Part shown: piece after piece, positions 58,555 through 64,000 of the stretch
Position numbering within the stretch: the first letter of the stretch is position 1
Layout: every line of letters begins with the position of its first letter
Assembly (NCBI GenBank): GCA_029891385.1
Contig: CM057233.1
Coordinates: 33,400,540-33,464,539, forward strand
From: Erythroxylum novogranatense
Taxonomy: Eukaryota > Streptophyta > Magnoliopsida > Malpighiales > Erythroxylaceae
Reading direction: 5' to 3'
Length of the DNA stretch: 64,000 nucleotides
The notes under the pieces: generated by a model
Database searches by the model: none
Seen by the model: only the letters and a program-made list of their open reading frames with translations
Told to the model about the DNA's origin: nothing
Translations under genes and position numbers: made by a program

Positions 58555-59480
58555 GTTTAACATCATAACCAAAACTCATAACAGAAGGATGTAGAAGATA
58601 ATACTATTATAAGAGCTATAATACATATTCATAATACATAAAAGCACTATATCAAAAAGAGTCGTTTCCTTTTCAAAAGCTCAAAAGATGTATAGGTTGT
58701 GTTGTGAGATTTGTGGGAGTAATTACTACAATAATGAATGTCGAGTGTCGACATATATGTGGGAGTTACTAAGCATATATAACTAACCTCAAGGCCTATC
58801 ATACAAGAATAAGTGTAATTCAAAGTGGAACAAACCTTATCTATATGGACATAATGACCATGCTCCAACTAAATATGTACAACAAGAGTAGCGATATGAA
58901 AGTATTACATATAAACTAATGGAATGCCTTTCTAAAAGAGTAGCTAATCAACATGAATTTAATGACATACTTTCTTCACCTACATATGATGATCATAATA
59001 CTTCAAATTATGTGAGCTCCTTAACATCTTAGAGTGAAGAAGAGACAATAGTCAATTTTATGAATGACGATACATTTTAAGAAAGTGAGGAGATAACTAC
59101 ATCTTTGAAAGATATGATGCTCAAGTTTATTAAAGAATCAAATATAAGGCATTAGGTAGCAGAGGCTCATATATAGAATATGATGAATCAGATTCACCAA
59201 CAAATGGAGATATTAGCTAATGAATTGCAATTAAGTTTACCTGATACTAGTGAAACAAAACATAAATAACATGGAATGGCAATCACCCATAGGAGTGGAA
59301 ATGAGCTTCCGTAAGAAAAAGATGAAGAAGAAGAGATGATCTATAGCCAAGAAGAGAAGTGGTCGAAGAAAATCAAAGAAGATAAGCTCAAAACCTCTGT
59401 CCATGAAGAAGAAGAAGAGTGAATACAGGTGGTTGAGGAAGAACTAGCAGAGGAACCAAATACCAAAACTACTGGTGAAG
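58555..59480 (+). pseudogene. gag C-terminal relic (Tat/Athila type)
   Basis: The frame around 58700 reads 'CEICGSNYYNNEC' (58703-58741), a zinc-knuckle remnant that has lost its His. It is followed by 'NKCNSKWNKPYLYGHND' (the Asn-Pro-Trp-rich stretch after the knuckle in this lineage), 'LKDMMLKFIKES' (about 59106), 'QIHQQMEILANELQ' (about 59190-59232) and 'AITHRSGNEL' (59279-59308), the counterpart of the lineage's conserved 'AITLRSGKEL'. An acidic tail with 'EEEE' follows. Several stops break the frame. Gag would bind and package RNA. The order matches the Gag end just before protease. Confidence 0.78.
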
Positions 59481-61339
59481 TGTTTGTAGTGATATTAAAT
59501 ATGGAGGGTTCCTACTTCCTCCAAGCAAACTACTTACATCAACAGAAGACTCAGGGAGTTTCATTATGTTTATTTTTTTAATAGTTTGTCATTAAAAAGA
59601 TAATTAATGCAACCATAGGATCTTTTAAATTGATAAATGATACTTTTATTATTACCTTGCAACAAGTGGCTTACTTACAGGCTACTAAACTGCCTTATGG
59701 AGAAAAGGGTAGAAGCAAACCACCAATTATAGACCCAGGATGAGGGTAATGTGTATGGTATATTGAGCTATCAATGTTAAACAAGCACTGCATGGTAGGC
59801 AACAAATGAATTAGGATAGATTTTATTTTATGTTCTTCTATTTTCAACAAATGAATTAGGATAGATTTTATTTTATGTTCTTCTATTTTCATGTTTCTTA
59901 GTTACTTTAATTTTTATATATTATTTAATCATTTTATCCCTTTTCTTTATATATTACAAAATGTTTCCCATTATTGCATAGATCATAAATAAAAAATCAT
60001 CTTATTAAAAAAGTAACAAACTTAACCCTCACTTATTTGTAAAGGCTTATATTGTGTACATTGAAGATGATGTACAACTTTAAGTGTAGGAAAGAGATTC
60101 ATGATTTTTAATGATTTCTTTAAGGTTATTATAATCTTGGTTATAAAATTTTATGAACTAATATTTAGACTTAATTGAAAATTTTCCATCAAAACTTTAC
60201 TTTATTGTTGAATATTGATTGGAATTAGTATGTAAAAGATGATAGTTAGAATAAAATTACTTTTATAAGTTACATTTTAGTATTCATTGATATAATCAAA
60301 TTGAATGCAATTGCATATTATTTACACATATATACCCAATCTTTTTTGGTGAGTTTTTGAGCCTAAAAGCGAAAATTTCGAAAATTTTAAGCTCTTTTTT
60401 TGTTTCATGTGTGTTATCATGCATATTTGAACAATTCTAAAATTTGTTTTTATTATATATATTGAGACCATATTTGTTAAATTAGAATCATTGAAGTGAT
60501 ACAGGCACTTAGATTCAATAATTTATTTTAGCCTATTTCTTTGATAATTATCTTACCTTATGTTTATCTTTAGGAATAACCAAGTTGAGCCTTCACCTTT
60601 TTCACTAATCATACCCACATATTAGCCTTTATCCTATTTTTAATTGGACCCTTCTTAATTGTTTTAAACCCTAAAGGTTATTTACATTACATGATTAGTT
60701 GAAACTTGAGAACCTTGAAAGCTTTATTAACTCTTTAATTATAGTATTGAATGTAAAATTTTATTTTGATTGATATAAAAAGCATAAGAAAAATTATGAA
60801 TAAGTACGTGTTACTAATAGAGTTGCAATAAAAGGACATTTATAATTGTAAACAAGTTTATTGTAGTTTCTCTTTAGTAAATTTCCTTATATTTAACCCT
60901 TTTTGTTGTCTTCACCATACCATACCTAAACCTTATATTTACAACCTGCATAAAGACCTTTTGATTTTTTTTTTAGTTAATATATAAGTGGTGGGGATGT
61001 GATAATATTGCAAATGGTAAGATTTATACCATGCATTGATTTGAGAGTTTTGATACTTTTCACCCTAAAAACTTTAATGCATTGAGTGAAATATTGGTAA
61101 AGGTGTAAAGGTTTATGCTTTTGATTTCAAAACAATTATTAATGTGATTACTATTAATATGGACTTAAGAAGTTAATTTTAGGATAATTTGATTCTAATT
61201 GTATGTTAATTTAATTAATATGACATTATGATTTATAATATGAATGGACATGTTAAGATTGATGAAGGATGGATGCTATAAGATTTATAATTTTGATGAT
61301 TTGCTTGAGGACAGGCAAAAGCTTAAATGTGAATATGTT
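59481..61339 (+). mobile_element. internal region after gag, no pol
   Basis: 'DSGSFIM' (about 59542) may be the first residues of the protease region, after which all pol domains are missing. The part from about 60040 ('GAAGATGATGTACAACTTTAAGTG') resembles the 3' untranslated segment of these elements. 'GCTTGAGGACAGGCAAAAGC' (61303-61322) is the usual string before the polypurine tract, here decayed. Confidence 0.5.
59800..59889. repeat. perfect 45-bp tandem duplication
   Basis: CAACAAATGAATTAGGATAG begins two identical adjacent 45-bp copies at 59800 and 59845. Confidence 0.95.
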
Positions 61340-61934
61340 TGATAGATGAGTAATTGACCACATTTATAACTCAAATTTAACATATTTTGTTAATATTTTA
61401 TATTTTATTGTATATTTGATATTTAATTTGATCTAAGTGCATTAATAGGTGATAATTGCCTTCACGGACTAAAAGTAGAGAAAATCAGGTGAAATCGTCA
61501 CTTAAAATTAATATTTAAACAGATTGAGAGATACATTGTCATGTATGTAGCTTTATAAGTCTCTCAAAAGTTGTAAAGTCATGATTTTAAATGTTTCTAG
61601 AGATAAACAGTTTGATTCATAGCTGTGCATTAGACCATGCATGTCTTAGAAACCCTATATTTTGGTATAAAAGGACAAGAGTAAAGACAAGCCAAAGGAG
61701 CATACTTTTTGAGATGATTTTAGACATCGAGAATGTTCAAAAGAGATGATATTGGTCAAGAGAAGTGAAAAACACGAAGAAATCGTGAAAATATCCAATA
61801 GATTACAACATTAAACCTTTACTTTGTAAGAATATTTGATAGGAGATAAAGGGAGTTTATAATTATGAACTCTTTGTTTTCTATTCATTTATTCTTTCTA
61901 TTTATATTTGATTTCTTTTTTTATTATGCGTAAT
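61340..61934 (+). repeat. 3' LTR, first ~595 bp only
   Basis: TGATAGATGAGTAATTGACC onward follows the 5' LTR at 57153 (TAATTGCCTT, GAGAGATACAT, AAGTCTCTCAAAA, TAGGAGATAAA) to ATTATGCGTAA. Then sequence changes to another LTR end. Confidence 0.75.
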
Positions 61935-62050
61935 TGATGTAGCACATTGTAGCGTTACTCAAATAACTAGACCTACAATTATAACAATGGTGAGTCTAGG
62001 TCGATCCCACAGAGAGTGCTCAGTTAACTTTTGTTATGAAAAGAATATGT
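61935..62050 (-). mobile_element. end of a second Tat-like LTR, minus strand
   Basis: TGATGTAGCACATTGTAGCG would be a minus-strand LTR end (...GCTACATCA). GGTCGATCCCACAGAGAG (62001-62018) is the reverse complement of the TGTGGGATCGACC string near the end of such LTRs. No primer site adjoins, so it inserted directly into the 3' LTR or was joined by rearrangement. Its other end is not seen in the window. Confidence 0.5.
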
Positions 62051-62163
62051 GTTTAGGTTACCGGACTGGGGGGTTAGGGGGTGTGGGTGTGGGCAGTTAG
62101 TTTGATTTCAAATAAGAAAATAAAATGAAATTAAACTAATAAAAGAAAATTAAATCAAACAAC
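62051..62163. other. G-rich then A-rich spacer
   Basis: A G-rich run (GGACTGGGGGGTTAGGGGGT, 62064-62083) followed by A-rich DNA. No function assigned. Confidence 0.3.
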
Positions 62164-62337
62164 TTAAAAATGATAAAAGTGATTAATTCATTAGGGACCC
62201 TATTAACGGTTCAATCTCGGCCTGCACATAGTTGAATATATTTCATTAAATTAAAAATGATAAAAGTGATGAATTCATTAGGGACCTAATTAACGGTTCA
62301 ATCTCGACTTACACATAGTTGAATATATTTCAATAAT
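62164..62337. repeat. 87-bp tandem duplication
   Basis: TTAAAAATGATAAAAGTGAT begins copies at 62164 and 62251; both contain CATTAGGGACC, AACGGTTCAATCTCG and ACACATAGTTGAATATATTT with a few differences. Confidence 0.92.
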
Positions 62338-62462
62338 TTTTTTTCTTATACCTCTCCTATTAATTGTAGGTTAACAATATGCTTTACTAACTCCAGTTTT
62401 CCCTTAGGTCTTATTCAATTAAGAAAATATTAAGTCAAAATGACTTTACGATTAATTTTGAT

Positions 62463-62706
62463 GAAAACTAAATAATGATGAAGCGGAAGCAAAAAATGAG
62501 ACGGAAGATCGAAAATGAGATGGAAGAAAAATGAGACGAAAGAAAAATGAGATGGAAGCAAAATGAGACGAAAGCAAAATAAAACGGAAGAAAAAATGAG
62601 ATGGAAGTAGAAGCAAAATGAGATGCAAACAAAATGAGACAGAAACAAAATAAGATGGAAGCAAAAATGAGACGGAAGTGAAGCCGAAAATGAGATGAAG
62701 GAAGCG
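62463..62706. repeat. purine-rich minisatellite, ~15-17 bp unit
   Basis: About 14 variable units of the form (C)AAAATGAGA(C/T)GGAAG. Nearly every base on this strand is A or G, with T only in ATG and rare C. Long open frames on the minus strand here are low-complexity artefacts. Confidence 0.88.
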
Positions 62707-63200
62707 AAGAAGAAGAATCAAATTAGTTTGAGTTAGTTACAAAACTCAACTGAATAACCATTTTTTTAAAGATCAAAAATCAAGAAGAAAGAAGCAGTTA
62801 TCAAGAAATAGTTGAAGACGAAGACTATAAATATGAGTCGAGGTCGAAGACTGAAAGAGTTAGTAATTTTGTCAGTGATATTCAAAAGCTAAATACTATA
62901 TTTGTGAGAAAACATGAGAGCTATATTTTTTGTAACAAAGCTTGCAATATCTTTTTGTAAGAAAGAAGAATAGCTGAGAGCCTGAAGAGGCTAAGGGAGA
63001 AAAAGAATACTTGTTGTAAGAGACTTGAAGAGGGTCGGTGAAAAGAATACTTGTACTTTTGTGAAGTATAGTAAAATCTCAGAAGGGATTCTGAGGACTG
63101 GATGTAGCCCACAGTTTGGGGTGAACCAGTATAAAATTGCTATGTCGATTCTCTCTCTCAACTCTTAACTCTTGTTTCCATTGCTGATATAAATACTTCA
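62707..63200 (+). mobile_element. Ty1-copia LTR-like fragment
   Basis: ACTATAAATATGAG (62823-62836) is TATA-like. 'GGTCGGTGAAAAG', 'TTCTGAGGACTGGATGTAGC' (63089-63108) and 'GGGGTGAACCAGTATAAA' (63118-63135) resemble the R/U5 part of SIRE/Tork-like copia LTRs. The edges are unclear. It runs directly into an RT fragment, which is not the normal order. Confidence 0.45.
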
Positions 63201-63214
63201 TAATACTATTTGTC

Positions 63215-63673
63215 AATCGTTTGAGTTCTTTACTTATTGAGAATAAGTTCACTAAAGGTCAGGTGGATAAAACTTTATTTAGAAAGTGCATAAAGAATGG
63301 TTTTATTATTGTTGAAATTTATGTTGATGATATTATTTTTGGTGTTACCTCTGAAGTGTTATGTACTAATTTTGAAAATTTGATAAAAAATGAATTTGAG
63401 ATGAGCATAATAAATGAATTAAAATTCTTTCTTGGGTTGCAAGTTAAGCAAACCGAAGAAAAGATTTGTATTCATCAATAGAAGTATGTGAAGGAACTGT
63501 TGATAAAATATGATATGAGAAAAATAAAAGCAATGTCAAGTCCAATGCATCCTTCAAACCATTTGTCCAAGGACAAAACTGGTAAGAAGGTTGATCAAAC
63601 TCTATATAGAGGGATTATTGGTTCCTCACTTTACCTTACAACAAGCAGACCTGACATTTTGTTTAGTGTTTAA
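63215..63673 (+). pseudogene. Ty1-copia reverse transcriptase fragment (SIRE-like)
   Basis: About 150 codons of the RT end: 'LIENKFTKGQVDKTLF', catalytic 'YVDDIIFG' (YVDD at 63320-63331), 'EMSIINELKFFLGLQVKQTEE', 'KYVKELLIKYDM', 'TLYRGIIGSSLYLTTSRPDILFSV'. A TAG at 63479 interrupts it and it ends at a stop at 63671. The N-terminal RT half, RNase H and integrase are absent, so it is a truncated relic with no start codon of its own. 'SYLT-SRPDI' order and 'FLGLQVKQ' favour the SIRE/Maximus lineage. Confidence 0.9.
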
Positions 63674-64000
63674 TCTTATAAAAACCTCAATATTTCGTAA
63701 GTGAACTGGTCATAAGCATGGCATGTGAGATATCAATCTCACGAGGAATTAGTGAACTAATCAAAGTCTAATTTATCTAAGGCATAAAAATGTAATTAAA
63801 ATGAAAATAAAATGAGCAGGAAATTAAACAATTGAATATAGGTTGATTGAAAATGAAATTGTAAAATTAAAAAAGAAATCAAAATTGAGTACAACCAATT
63901 AATAATTAGAAATTCACACAAGGAAAGTTAACTAATTATGAGAAAAGGGGATTTATTATATCATTTAATGTTAACTTAATAACTTTTGAGTTAATCCAGA
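63674..64000. other. AT-rich DNA to the window end
   Basis: No motif recognised. CTCACGAGGAATTAGTGAACTAATC includes a short inverted repeat. It may belong to the unfinished element starting at 61935. Confidence 0.35.

Larger units (their letters stand above)
57153..61934 (+). mobile_element. Tat/Athila-type element with gag relic only, truncated
   Basis: A 5' LTR (57153-58321), a decayed Tat/Athila primer site, a gag relic and a partial 3' LTR (61340-61934) are in order on the plus strand. The internal region is only about 3.0 kb and no RT, RNase H or integrase motif is present. Either pol was deleted, or the family belongs to gag-only terminal-repeat elements. The right end is cut by another LTR end. 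Confidence 0.75.

Noticed and set aside
59800..59889. CRISPR-like or satellite array
   Set aside because: Only two adjacent copies with no spacer; a simple tandem duplication.
62430..62721. Minus-strand frames of 72 and 89 codons with repeated Phe/Ser/His words
   Set aside because: Translation of the purine-rich minisatellite; low complexity.

Overview
The window is a repeat-dense stretch of a plant nuclear genome. It is AT-rich and built almost entirely from LTR retrotransposons with plant-type signals: primer sites matching the initiator-Met tRNA, G-rich polypurine tracts, a chromovirus pol of the Tekay/Del kind, Tat/Athila-type and Ty1-copia remnants. I see no host protein-coding gene, no rRNA or tRNA gene and no CRISPR array. 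A dicot is likely from the general look of the families, but the species cannot be fixed from the sequence.

Layout. 1-3330: AT-rich DNA with a probable decayed LTR remnant. 3331-20014: a tandem array of one non-coding, minus-strand Ty3-type family, LTR-internal-LTR-internal-LTR(cut)-internal(cut)-LTR(cut). Its LTRs are 4.2-4.5 kb while the internal domain is only about 0.73 kb. 20015-20964 and 33379-33811: an old satellite-like array with an irregular unit near 140 bp, split by a complete 12.4 kb Tekay-type element (20970-33373, plus strand, duplicated target TTATC) whose gag-pol is frameshifted throughout. 33815-34806: a candidate LTR-like element with 10-bp inverted ends. 34807-51246: an older minus-strand LTR broken into three pieces by a copia solo LTR (34990-36450, duplicated target CAAAT) and by a complete non-coding LARD-like element (37495-49343, minus strand, duplicated target CAATT). 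51590-51708: the LTR end and primer site of a Tat/Athila-type relic. 52173-56821: a plus-strand solo LTR of the same broad family as the tandem array (duplicated target TATTT). 57153-61934: a Tat/Athila-type element holding only a gag relic, its 3' LTR cut by another Tat-like LTR end at 61935. 62000-64000: two short repeat arrays and a Ty1-copia LTR/RT fragment.

How it fits together. The non-coding elements have intact ends, primer sites and polypurine tracts but no enzymes, so they must have been moved by proteins of autonomous relatives; the 20970-33373 element represents such a lineage, though this copy is dead. The most notable signal is shared LTR architecture among families whose sequences have otherwise diverged: a series of degenerate repeats about 180 bp long, a fast-changing palindrome-rich patch, a conserved block reading TCCGATTGACCTGATTC or close to it, a 65-68 nt exon-like segment between splice-site-like signals (two of the families), and a hypervariable cassette of nested hairpins closed by an outer stem. 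All boundaries and inverted repeats were read by eye; no alignment or folding program was run.
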